A stretch of 7,636 nucleotides of DNA from Vulcanococcus sp. SFB_649D_100_25 (GCA_030833825.1 JAURGL010000081.1:1-7636); one strand, 5' to 3'; positions 1 through 6,494 are shown, counted from the stretch's first letter. Numbers and translations are program-made. The notes: a model not told the origin generated them from the sequence alone.

Positions 1-245
1 TGTTGGTGCACCGCCGCGGCCAATGGCTAACGCCACCGCTGAGCAGTGGCTGCCTGCCCGGGGTGATGCGCGCTCAACTCCTGGATCGCGGCCTGGCGCG
101 CGAGGAGCAGCTGGCCCCCGAGCCAGAACCCGGAGACCAGTGGTTGCTCATCAACAGCCTCAGCTGCCGGCCCGTGCGGTCCGTCGATGGCAAAGCGCTG
201 GCAGCTTGGCCCGAGCCCGAAGAGCTCTGGCGCAGCCTGCTTTAG
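1..245 (+). CDS. pabC: C-terminal part of a class IV aminotransferase / 4-amino-4-deoxychorismate lyase (5' end outside window)
   Basis: The reading frame is open from the left edge (first whole codon at position 3) to TAG at 243-245, giving about 80 C-terminal residues. The string TPPLSSGCLPGVMR near the start of the visible part is the conserved strand-and-loop of fold-type IV PLP enzymes (consensus close to TPPLSSGLLPGVTR), and LLINSLSCRPV near the end matches the closing strand of the same family. Members include 4-amino-4-deoxychorismate lyase (p-aminobenzoate and folate synthesis), branched-chain aminotransferase and D-amino acid aminotransferase. The short divergent tail and the LINSL.CRP ending favour the lyase, but this is a judgement from memory of the family. 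The usual length is 260-290 residues, so the catalytic lysine and most of the PLP site lie outside. The stop overlaps that of the convergent gene on the other strand by 4 bases. Family call is fairly sure; the exact enzyme is not. Confidence 0.72.
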   Translation, partial: LVHRRGQWLTPPLSSGCLPGVMRAQLLDRGLAREEQLAPEPEPGDQWLLINSLSCRPVRSVDGKALAAWPEPEELWRSLL

Positions 246-712
246 TTGCAGCCCTGCACCGAGATCCGATAGGTGAAGCCGGTGGCCGCTTGATCAGCGC
301 TGGCACCGACCTTGAAGTTCACCTGGCTCACGGTTTTCCCCGGCACCGCCTGCACATCCCACTGACGACCCGTGCCCATTTGCGGGGCATAGGAATCGTT
401 GATCACCTGCAGGTTGGAACCATCGGTGAACTTGAGATAACCCTGAATCGGATAGGTGGCGCTCACCGAGGAGTTAGCCGTGAAGAACAGCTTGTAGGAG
501 CTGTAGGGCTGGGTGACAAAGAAGTCGGTGTTCCAGTTCGGTCTGCTGAAGGGCAGCGGGTTGCCGGGGCTGATGGTTTTGGTGACGACGTTGGTCACCC
601 CATTCCCTCCCACGGGAGCCAGGAATTGACAGGCGGCGCTCACGGGAGAGGCAGCGATGAGGGAAGCACCACCGATGAGCAGGCCAAGGCCCCCTTGAAG
701 CAAACGCACCAT
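242..712 (-). CDS. Small exported protein of unknown function
   Basis: This 156-residue protein begins with a clear Sec-type signal peptide: a short N-terminus with one Arg, a hydrophobic stretch over residues 8-21, and a likely cleavage site after SPVSA (about residue 26). The mature part of about 130 residues is rich in Ser, Thr, Asn, Gly and aromatic residues, with alternating short hydrophobic runs that suggest a beta-rich fold. It has only two cysteines, Cys28 just after the cleavage site and Cys155 next to the C-terminus. They could form a disulfide tying the two ends together. I recognise no family motif. The ATG at 710-712 is chosen because it places the signal peptide at the very N-terminus; no strong Shine-Dalgarno sequence precedes it. 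It lies 83 bases behind the ABC binding-protein gene on the same strand, so it could be read through from that operon. Its place is periplasmic, outer-surface or secreted. Confidence 0.8.
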   Translation of the reverse strand: MVRLLQGGLGLLIGGASLIAASPVSAACQFLAPVGGNGVTNVVTKTISPGNPLPFSRPNWNTDFFVTQPYSSYKLFFTANSSVSATYPIQGYLKFTDGSNLQVINDSYAPQMGTGRQWDVQAVPGKTVSQVNFKVGASADQAATGFTYRISVQGCN

Positions 713-778
713 GACAAAAACAGGTTGACCATCCCGCTTTAGCCACCACTCCCGAAGATGGGAAGTCAGTCAGCCACT

Positions 779-796
779 GCAGCGGTAGCCGGCTGC
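779..796 (-). other. Small hairpin at the 3' end of the ABC operon
   Basis: GCAGC and GCTGC face each other across an 8-base loop, and the central AGCCGGCT (787-794) is itself a palindrome. The hairpin abuts the TAG stop of the substrate-binding protein gene (796-798). No run of T follows on the minus strand, so it is a poor intrinsic terminator. It could be a weak pause or an mRNA 3'-end stabiliser, or it could be chance in GC-rich DNA. Confidence 0.2.
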
Positions 797-1809
797 TAGC
801 GCACCACCTGATTGGCCCGCTGCAACAAAGCCTCAGGCAGGGTCACCCCGATCGCCTTGGCCGTGGCCTGACTGACGAGCAGGTCGGTCTTTTTGAGGGG
901 TTCAAAGGCCATGGCAGCCGGCGACTCACCCTTCAACACACGCACCGCCAGGGCACCAGCCGCCATCCCATCGTCCTGATAGTTCCAGCCGATCACCCCG
1001 AGGCAGCCGGGCAGCTCGATGTCCGGCGGATCCACCGAATACACGGGGATCTTGTTCTCCAGCCCCACCTTGCAGATGGCGTTGAAGGCCTGAATCGTGG
1101 CGTAATCGCCGATCTTCACGAAGGCCTCCACCTTTTTCTCCGCCAGCACCTGGGCCGCCTGCAGCACCTCGCCGGAATTGGCCACCGACTGCTCCAGCAG
1201 CTGAAGTCCCCGCTGGGAGGCCTCACGGCGCAGGATCTTGGCTTCGTATTCCGAGTTGGGCTCTCCTGGATTGAAGATGAGCCCAACGGTTTTGATCGCC
1301 GGGTTGATCTCCCGCGCCAGATCCAACTCCTTGCCCACGGGGTTGGTCCCCACCGTTCCCACCACGTTGGGGCGGTGCTGCCCCACACCACCGGGCGGTG
1401 TCCCCGCACCGGCCCCCCAGGGGTTGGAGCAGTAACAGAACACCACCGGCACCGACACCGGCATCACCTTCATGGCGGCCTGCAGGGGAGGCGTGCCGAT
1501 GGCCAGCACCATGTCGACCCCATCGCTCAAGAACTGCTTCATCACCAAGGTGGTGTTGGGCAGTTCCGCCGCTGCGTCCTTGCGCAGGAAGGTGACCGTC
1601 TCTCCATTGCGATAACCCGCAGCGGCCAAGGCCTGCTCAAAGCCCTGGCGGGTCAAGTTCGGAGGCGGGGCATCCACCATCTGCAACATGCCAATCAGGG
1701 GCCCTTTGCGGGGCTGGGATCCCCCGAACCGGCCGCAGGCCGCCATGAGCAGGGCACTGCCGAACCCTGCACTACCCAAAGCAAGAACGTCACGGCGCCG
1801 CATCGTCAT
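796..1809 (-). CDS. ABC transporter substrate-binding lipoprotein, COG2984 / TrpX-like (DUF534) family
   Basis: This 337-residue protein has the two-lobed binding-protein architecture of the ABC_sub_bind family (Pfam PF04392). The N-terminus has RRRDVL (residues 4-9), then a hydrophobic stretch and LMAAC with Cys25. This reads as a twin-arginine-like signal joined to a lipobox, so the mature protein is probably a lipoprotein on the outer face of the plasma membrane. Family landmarks include IGTPPLQ (104-110), PVVF (121-124), the hinge string GLIFNPGEPNS (176-186), AAGALAVRVLKGESPA (283-298) and a C-terminal IGVTLPEALLQRA. The usual DPVGAGL...NVTG segment is replaced by a longer, Gly/Pro-rich loop (about 129-152) ending NVVG. 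Better known relatives are predicted to bind tryptophan or other small molecules; the ligand here is unknown. The ATG at 1807-1809 forms an ATGA overlap with the ATPase stop and has AGGAG 8 bases upstream. A second ATG two codons later is possible. Confidence 0.9.
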   Translation of the reverse strand: MTMRRRDVLALGSAGFGSALLMAACGRFGGSQPRKGPLIGMLQMVDAPPPNLTRQGFEQALAAAGYRNGETVTFLRKDAAAELPNTTLVMKQFLSDGVDMVLAIGTPPLQAAMKVMPVSVPVVFCYCSNPWGAGAGTPPGGVGQHRPNVVGTVGTNPVGKELDLAREINPAIKTVGLIFNPGEPNSEYEAKILRREASQRGLQLLEQSVANSGEVLQAAQVLAEKKVEAFVKIGDYATIQAFNAICKVGLENKIPVYSVDPPDIELPGCLGVIGWNYQDDGMAAGALAVRVLKGESPAAMAFEPLKKTDLLVSQATAKAIGVTLPEALLQRANQVVR

Positions 1810-2609
1810 CCCCTTCTCTCCTGACGCTCGTCAACCCTGACGTTGCCATAAAAAGCGCGTAAGTCATCCGGGCTGAACTGCCGGCGCTCCTGCGCACTCC
1901 AGTCCCCGATCAGTGCACCGTCGTGCAGCATCACCAGGCGATCCCCGTGATGCAGGGCCTGCTCAAGGCTGTGGGTGACCATCAGAGCGGTGGTCTGCAA
2001 CCGACGCACCAGGCGATCGGTGAGGGCCATGACCTTCGCCTCCGCCCGGGGGTCGAGGGCCGCGGTGTGTTCGTCCAGGAGCAGCAGGCGTGGCTCCCCC
2101 AGGCTCGCCATCACCAGGGAAATGGTCTGACGCTGCCCACCGGAGAGCTGGCCCACCGGTGTGTCGAGGCGATCCCGGAACGGCAGATCAAGCTCCTCCA
2201 GCAGCTCCTGATAGCGGCGGCGATCACGGGCATCGGGATGCAAACCCAGCAGACCTGACCAGCGCAGGCCGGGACGGCGGCGGCACTCCGCCAACCGGAG
2301 GTTCTCCGCCATGGTCAGATCCGGCGCCGTGCCATCCAGGGGGTTCTGCATCACGCGCGCGATCCGAGATGCCCGGCGGTGATCCGATAACCCGATCAGC
2401 TCCCTGCCCTCAAGGCACACGGATCCAGCCAGTGCCGGCAGGGTGCCTGCGATCAGATTGAGCAACGTCGACTTCCCGGAGCCATTGCTCCCGATCAGGA
2501 CGACGAACTCACCGGTGGCGCAGGTGAGGTTGAACCCCTCGAACAGCTGCCTCCAGCCCCCGCCGGGCTCGGGGTGACCCCATTGCAACCCACGAATCTC
2601 CAGGCTCAT
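1806..2609 (-). CDS. ABC transporter ATP-binding protein, COG1101 (TrpZ-like) family
   Basis: This 267-residue nucleotide-binding subunit energises the importer encoded by its neighbours and sits on the cytoplasmic face of the membrane. All ABC motifs are present and in order: Walker A GSNGSGKST (40-48), Q-loop Gln88 in MQNP, signature LSGGQ (155-159), Walker B LLLLDE (175-180) with catalytic Glu180, D-loop ALD (184-186) and switch His213 in VTHS. The variant DEHTAALDP, with His after the catalytic Glu and not Pro or Ala, is typical of this ATPase group, as is the MQNPLDGTAPDLTMAENL stretch after the Q-loop. The length is normal. The ATG overlaps the permease stop by 4 bases (2606-2609), and its own stop overlaps the next start by 4 bases (1806-1809). 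The three genes are therefore translationally coupled. No strong Shine-Dalgarno sequence is seen ahead of it. Confidence 0.94.
   Translation of the reverse strand: MSLEIRGLQWGHPEPGGGWRQLFEGFNLTCATGEFVVLIGSNGSGKSTLLNLIAGTLPALAGSVCLEGRELIGLSDHRRASRIARVMQNPLDGTAPDLTMAENLRLAECRRRPGLRWSGLLGLHPDARDRRRYQELLEELDLPFRDRLDTPVGQLSGGQRQTISLVMASLGEPRLLLLDEHTAALDPRAEAKVMALTDRLVRRLQTTALMVTHSLEQALHHGDRLVMLHDGALIGDWSAQERRQFSPDDLRAFYGNVRVDERQERRG
1818..1822 (-). promoter_or_regulatory. Strong ribosome binding site for the substrate-binding protein
   Basis: AGGAG on the minus strand lies 8 bases before the ATG at 1809, inside the 3' end of the ATPase gene. The permease and ATPase genes lack an equally good site, so this may raise synthesis of the binding protein relative to the membrane parts. 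The sequence supports the site; the effect on level is inference. Confidence 0.6.
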
Positions 2610-3490
2610 CGGCGCTCACCGGAGGACGCCAACCCGGGGATCCGCAACCGGCCCAGCCCCAGGGCAGCCAGCAGCAGGAGGGCGGTGGCGAGCTTCAGGT
2701 CGACCGGATCCATGCCCAGCTGGAGGGCCACAGCGATCATCAGCCGAAACACCACCGAGCCGAGGACCACCGCCACAAGCGCCTGGGGGATCGTGCGGGG
2801 ACGCAGCAACGACTCACCGACGATCACGGCCCCCAAGCCGAGGATCAGGGAGCCGATGCCCATGGTCACATCGGCAAAGCCCTGATAGAGCGCCACCAGG
2901 GCTCCCGCCAGGGCGACAAGGGCATTGCCGAGGGCGATCCCGAAGGTCAGCCCCAGGCGCGTGCTGATCGCATTGGCCCGGGCCATCAGGGGGTTGTTCC
3001 CAATCGCCCGCAGGGCTACGCCGAAATCCGTGGCCAGCAGCAGGGCCAGCGCGGCGATCAACCCCGCTACCACCAACAGGAGGGCCAGCAACCAAGCGCC
3101 GTCACTGCCCAGACCCAGAGTGGGCAGCTGCGCCAGACCAGGTGGCGCCTCGGTCAACGGGATGTTGGAGCGGCCCATCAGCCGCAAGGTGATCGAATAC
3201 AGACCGGTGGTGGTGAGGATCCCGGCGAACAGATCGTTCACCCCCAGGCGGGTGTGGATCAGCCCGGTCACCATCCCCGCCAGCGCCCCCAGGACCACGG
3301 CCACCAGCAGGGCCAGCGGCACCGGGACCTGCTGGGCCAGGAGCACTGCGGCGGCGCCCCCACCCAAGGCAAAGGAGCCATCCACCGTGATGTCGGCGAA
3401 ACGCAGGATGCGCAGGGTCAGATAAACCCCCAGGGCCAGGCCCGCATAGGCCAGACCCTGATCCAGCGCGCCGATCCAGATCCAAAGCAT
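2606..3490 (-). CDS. ABC transporter permease, COG4120 (TrpY-like, BPD_transp_2) family
   Basis: This 294-residue, very hydrophobic protein has about eight or nine membrane segments, roughly at residues 11-30, 38-53, 57-78, 85-103, 132-153, 178-203, 211-226, 236-256 and 263-280. It belongs to the LivH/RbsC-like permease superfamily. The cytoplasmic coupling loop carries the conserved string ALRAIGNNPLMAR (159-171), close to the family form ALRAiGeNp.mAR. ITVDGSFALGG (34-44) and GMDPVDLKLATAL (259-271) are typical of the subgroup that works with COG1101 ATPases and DUF534 binding proteins. A single permease of this type would act as a homodimer. The ATG at 3488-3490 starts just before the first membrane segment, and only a poor ribosome site is visible. 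It is the first of three overlapping genes and follows the PilZ gene by 51 bases on the same strand. Confidence 0.92.
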   Translation of the reverse strand: MLWIWIGALDQGLAYAGLALGVYLTLRILRFADITVDGSFALGGGAAAVLLAQQVPVPLALLVAVVLGALAGMVTGLIHTRLGVNDLFAGILTTTGLYSITLRLMGRSNIPLTEAPPGLAQLPTLGLGSDGAWLLALLLVVAGLIAALALLLATDFGVALRAIGNNPLMARANAISTRLGLTFGIALGNALVALAGALVALYQGFADVTMGIGSLILGLGAVIVGESLLRPRTIPQALVAVVLGSVVFRLMIAVALQLGMDPVDLKLATALLLLAALGLGRLRIPGLASSGERR

Positions 3491-3541
3491 GCCCGCATTG
3501 TGCGTGGCACGGACCTGTTCCGCCCGTCGTTGGTCCCGCTG

Positions 3542-3928
3542 TCAGGCGGTGGGACCTCTCCTCACCAGGGGAGGGATCCGCAGCAGGGGGCGCTCCAACT
3601 GGACACCCACCATCTGCAACTCCCCCAGGGGCTCAACCCAACGCAGCTCCGCCGCCTGCAGAGGGCAATCGAAGCCGGGATGATCACTGAGGTCGAGCTG
3701 CACCGGTGCTCCCCGAAGCAGGGGCTGGGAGGTCTTGAGCAGCAGGGCAAAACCACCAAGGCTGAGATCCAGGAGATCCGCCTGCAGCCAGCCCCCCTCG
3801 GGCTCTGCAGGCTTCAGCAACCGCAGCCGCACGGGCAACACGCTGCCTACCTCCAGGCGCTGATCCCGCCGGCGATTGAGGGGGTCACCCCGCTCATCCC
3901 AAAGCACTGAATCAGGCCACTCAACCAT
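3542..3928 (-). CDS. Single-domain PilZ protein (putative c-di-GMP receptor)
   Basis: The product has 128 residues from the ATG at 3926-3928. Both halves of the PilZ c-di-GMP signature are present: RxxxR as R20-R-D-Q-R24, and [D/N]xSxxG as D54-L-S-L-G-G59 in DLSLGGF. The remainder has the alternating strands of a PilZ beta-barrel, including LPVRLRLL (31-38), VQLDL (76-80), AELRWVEP (93-100) and VGVQLE (107-112). No other domain is attached, so it is probably a soluble cytoplasmic receptor that signals by binding a partner protein. An upstream in-frame TTG (3947-3949) would add seven residues. I prefer the ATG because GGAG lies 9 bases before it. It is the first minus-strand gene of the cluster, 51 bases ahead of the ABC permease, and is divergent from the ATP-grasp operon. 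Its partner cannot be read from the sequence. Confidence 0.82.
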   Translation of the reverse strand: MVEWPDSVLWDERGDPLNRRRDQRLEVGSVLPVRLRLLKPAEPEGGWLQADLLDLSLGGFALLLKTSQPLLRGAPVQLDLSDHPGFDCPLQAAELRWVEPLGELQMVGVQLERPLLRIPPLVRRGPTA

Positions 3929-4023
3929 CCAGGAGGGCTCCACCAGCAAGCCTCACTTTCGTAGCAACAGCCACCCGGTGGGGCACAACAGCTCTGCATG
4001 ATCACGCCACCGAAAAGCTGGCG
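3929..4023. promoter_or_regulatory. Divergent intergenic region with an imperfect inverted repeat
   Basis: These 95 bases separate the starts of the PilZ/ABC genes (minus) and the ATP-grasp operon (plus), so promoters for both probably lie here. I see no convincing pair of -35 and -10 boxes on either strand. GCATGATCACGC at 3996-4007 is an imperfect palindrome (10 of 12 positions symmetric) around TGATCA. It lies 16 bases before the ATP-grasp ATG, a plausible operator position but short enough to be chance. The ATP-grasp start has no strong Shine-Dalgarno sequence. Confidence 0.35.
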
Positions 4024-5463
4024 ATGTTTACCGATTACCGGCCGAATAAGGGCTACGACGAATATTTCAGCGCCGGTGAGCAACCTCGCTCTGCACTCAA
4101 GCCGCTGTTGTCGTCCCTCGGGGCCCTCGGCCTGGACCAACTGAACCGCAACCACGCGGCGGCCGGAATGCTGTTGAAGCGGCTGGGGGCCACCTTTCGC
4201 CTCAATGATTCCGGCGGGCGGGTGGGGGAACGGATTCTTCCCTTTGATCCCCTGCCCCGGCTGATTAGCAGCGGCGAATGGCAACGCCTAGAGCGGGGCC
4301 TGACGCAACGCCTGGAGGCGATTGATCTGTTTCTGGCCGACATCTACGGCGATCAATCCATCCTTCGCGACGGGGTGATCCCGCGGGACGACGTTGAGAG
4401 TTCCCAGGGCTGGCGCCCGCAGCTCCAGGGCTTCACCCCTCCACTGGGCAAGTGGTGCCAGATCTCCGGCCTGGATCTGGTCCGCGATGGTCAGGGGACC
4501 TGGCGTGTCCTCGAGGACAACCTGCGTTGCCCCTCCGGGGTGGCCTATTTCCTCGAGAACCGGCGGGTGATGAAGCGGATGTTCCCCAGCCTGTTCAGCG
4601 GGCGAACGGTCCAGCCGATCGACAGCTATCCCTCCCAGTTGCTGCAAACCCTGCGGGACCTCGCCCCCTGGACAGACTCCCCCCGGGTGGCTCTGCTGAC
4701 ACCTGGGGTCTTCAACAGCGCTTACTTCGAGCACAGCTATCTGGCCCAGCAGATGGGCATTCCCCTGGTGGAGGGAAGGGATCTGGCCTGCGAGGACGGA
4801 CGCGTCTGGATGCGCACCACCCGGGGATTGGAAGCGGTGGATGTGATCTACCGGCGCATCGACGACGACTTCCTCGATCCGTTCGTTTTCCGCAAGGACT
4901 CAATGCTGGGGGTTCGTGGCCTGATGGAGGTCTATGCCCAGGGCCGCGTGGCCATTGCCAATGCCCCCGGCACGGGAATCGCCGACGACAAGCTGATTTA
5001 CGCCTACGTCCCAGAGATGGTGCGCTACTACCTGGGCGAGGAGCCGATCATCGAAAACGTGCCCACCTATCTGTGCGCACGGCCCGATGACCAGGCCTAT
5101 GTGCTGGCCCACCTGAACGAGCTGGTGGTGAAGGCCGTGTCGGAGGCGGGCGGCTACGGGATGCTCATCGGCCCCCATGCCAGCGAGGTCGAGATCCTCG
5201 AGTTCGCCGAGAAGATCCAGGCCAACCCACGCAATTACATCGCCCAGCCCACCCTGGAGCTCTCCACCGTCCCGTCGCTGAGTGAGGGGGAGCTCTACCC
5301 CTGCCATGTGGATCTGCGGCCCTACGTGCTGCGGGGCAAGCAGGCCTGGGTCACCCCCGGCGGACTCACCCGTGTCGCCCTGAAGCGGGGCTCTCTGGTG
5401 GTGAATTCCTCCCAGGGGGGCGGCTGCAAGGACACCTGGATCGTGGAGGAAACCCCATGCTGA
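4024..5463 (+). CDS. Circularly permuted ATP-grasp type 2 protein (DUF404/DUF407, COG2308)
   Basis: The 479-residue protein is full length for the family. Recognisable conserved strings are FTDYRPNKGYDEYF (2-15), LPFDPLPRLI (72-81), VLEDNLRCPSGVAY (162-175), DVIYRRIDDDFLDP (273-286), NAPGTGIADDK (313-323), VVKAVSEAGGYGM (368-380), YIAQPTLELST (405-415), HVDLRPYVL (428-436) and VVNSSQGGGCKDTW (459-472). The acidic and Asn residues in the LEDN and DLRP strings and Lys370 fit ATP and metal binding in a permuted ATP-grasp fold. By family, such enzymes activate a carboxylate with ATP and join it to an amine. The substrate of this subgroup is not established, though peptide or amide ligation has been proposed from gene context. 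It is likely cytoplasmic. The ATG at 4024 fits the expected family N-terminus; no strong ribosome site precedes it. It is the first gene of a three-gene operon and its last seven bases overlap the alpha-E gene. Confidence 0.93.
   Translation: MFTDYRPNKGYDEYFSAGEQPRSALKPLLSSLGALGLDQLNRNHAAAGMLLKRLGATFRLNDSGGRVGERILPFDPLPRLISSGEWQRLERGLTQRLEAIDLFLADIYGDQSILRDGVIPRDDVESSQGWRPQLQGFTPPLGKWCQISGLDLVRDGQGTWRVLEDNLRCPSGVAYFLENRRVMKRMFPSLFSGRTVQPIDSYPSQLLQTLRDLAPWTDSPRVALLTPGVFNSAYFEHSYLAQQMGIPLVEGRDLACEDGRVWMRTTRGLEAVDVIYRRIDDDFLDPFVFRKDSMLGVRGLMEVYAQGRVAIANAPGTGIADDKLIYAYVPEMVRYYLGEEPIIENVPTYLCARPDDQAYVLAHLNELVVKAVSEAGGYGMLIGPHASEVEILEFAEKIQANPRNYIAQPTLELSTVPSLSEGELYPCHVDLRPYVLRGKQAWVTPGGLTRVALKRGSLVVNSSQGGGCKDTWIVEETPC
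5445..5450 (+). promoter_or_regulatory. Strong ribosome binding site for the alpha-E gene
   Basis: GGAGGA lies 6 bases before the ATG at 5457, inside the last codons of the ATP-grasp gene. It fixes the start of the alpha-E gene and supports co-translation. It is the best Shine-Dalgarno sequence in this operon. Confidence 0.7.
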
Positions 5464-6494
5464 GCCGCGTCGCCGATTCCCTGTACTGGATCAACCGCTA
5501 TGTGGAGCGAGCCGAGAACATCTCCCGCTTTGCAGAGGTCAGCGAGGCGATGGCCCTCGACTGCCCACCCGGAAGCGCCGAGCCCTGGCAACCCCTGATC
5601 GACGCCAGTGGCGATCGCGCCCTGTTCGACGCCCTCTACCCCGGGGGCGGCCCTGACCAGGTGGTGGAGTTCCTGGTCCGCTCGGAGGGGAACCCAAGCA
5701 GCATCGTGAACTGCATCGCCATGGCCCGGGAGAACGCCCGGCAGATCCGCGATGTGATCACCACGGAGATGTGGGAGCAGATCAATGGCCTCTACTTGAC
5801 CCTGCTGGAGAGCGAAGGGTTCTGGGATCAACCCCCCCAGGAGCAGCTGCGCGAGATCCGCCGGGGCTGCCAGCTGTTTTACGGGATCACCGACGCCACC
5901 CTCAGCCGGGACCTCTCCTGGCACTTCGGCCGCCTGGGCCGCCTGATCGAGCGCGCCGACAAGACGACGCGCATCCTCGATGTGAAGTACTTCCTGCTGC
6001 TCCCCAGCCCTGAGGAAGTGGGAGGCGTGCTGGATGAACTGCAGTGGATTTCCCTGTTGCGCAGTGCCGGGGCCTACCAGATGTTCCGCCAGTCCGAACT
6101 GGGGGTGATCTCACCGAAGGCGGTGGCCACGTTCCTGTTGCTGGACCCCGTCTTCCCCCGGTCCGTGCGCTACTGCCTGGACCGGATCCACGACACCCTG
6201 CAGGTGATCGCAGGCCGGTCGGTGCCAGGGGCTCCCGAAGAACTCGAGTGCCTTGTGGGCCTGACCCTGGCCCGCTGGAGCTACACGAAGATCGATGCCC
6301 TGATTGCGGACGGATTGCATGAAGCGATCGACGCCCTCCAGCGGGATCTCAATAACCTGCACGCACTGATTCACACCCGCTATTTCGTTCTGCCGGGTTC
6401 CGTGAACCCCGAGGACAACCCGGGCGCCCCAGCGGCCCAGGCCTCGGTTTCTGTCTCCGCCACCAGTCACGACCTGGCATGCGCGCCCGCCTGA
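5457..6494 (+). CDS. Alpha-E domain protein (DUF403, COG2307)
   Basis: The 345-residue protein is predicted to be almost all helical. Family landmarks are LSRVADSLYWINRYVERAEN (2-21), NPSSIVNCIAMARENARQIRD (79-99), MWEQING (105-111), FGRLGRLIERADKTTRILD (157-175) and WISLLRSAGAYQMF (197-210). The repeated R-x-x-E-R-A-[ED] pattern occurs in two places (YVERAEN near the start and LIERADK at 163-169), as usual in this family. Its biochemical role is unknown. It is nearly always encoded with the permuted ATP-grasp protein and often the transglutaminase, so a partner or scaffold role in the same reaction is likely. Residues from about 315 onward form a Pro/Ala/Ser-rich tail with no family motif, and the last codons overlap the next gene by 16 bases. 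It begins 7 bases inside the ATP-grasp gene. Confidence 0.93.
   Translation: MLSRVADSLYWINRYVERAENISRFAEVSEAMALDCPPGSAEPWQPLIDASGDRALFDALYPGGGPDQVVEFLVRSEGNPSSIVNCIAMARENARQIRDVITTEMWEQINGLYLTLLESEGFWDQPPQEQLREIRRGCQLFYGITDATLSRDLSWHFGRLGRLIERADKTTRILDVKYFLLLPSPEEVGGVLDELQWISLLRSAGAYQMFRQSELGVISPKAVATFLLLDPVFPRSVRYCLDRIHDTLQVIAGRSVPGAPEELECLVGLTLARWSYTKIDALIADGLHEAIDALQRDLNNLHALIHTRYFVLPGSVNPEDNPGAPAAQASVSVSATSHDLACAPA
5611..5618. repeat. HIP1 octamer GCGATCGC
   Basis: This is the highly iterated palindrome found in many cyanobacterial genomes. I found one copy in the window, inside the alpha-E gene. One copy in 7.6 kb is weak evidence for a cyanobacterium and fits lineages where HIP1 is not strongly amplified. 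Confidence 0.45.

Noticed and set aside
23..742. A 239-codon plus-strand open frame from the lyase end across the exported-protein gene
   Set aside because: It lies antisense to a gene with a clear signal peptide and out of frame with the lyase. Its translation is rich in Arg, Gly and His with no hydrophobic core pattern. It is an effect of high GC.
748..761. TCCC-GAAGAT-GGGA hairpin as a terminator between the binding-protein and exported-protein genes
   Set aside because: The four-base-pair stem is too short and no T run follows it directly on the minus strand.
3254..3910. A 218-codon plus-strand frame across the permease start and the PilZ gene
   Set aside because: The product is Gln/Pro/His-rich and lacks domain features, while the opposite strand encodes a permease and a PilZ domain with intact motifs.
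3947..3949. Upstream TTG as the PilZ start
   Set aside because: Its nearest Shine-Dalgarno-like bases are only one base away, while the ATG at 3926-3928 has GGAG at a 9-base spacing. It cannot be fully excluded.
3847..4284. A 145-codon minus-strand frame overlapping the PilZ start, the divergent region and the ATP-grasp start
   Set aside because: It would cover both real gene starts and has no motif. PilZ and ATP-grasp evidence is far stronger.
5322..5924. A 200-codon minus-strand frame opposite the ATP-grasp and alpha-E genes
   Set aside because: Both opposing genes have strong family motifs throughout. The antisense translation has no recognisable domain, and no ribosome site stands out.
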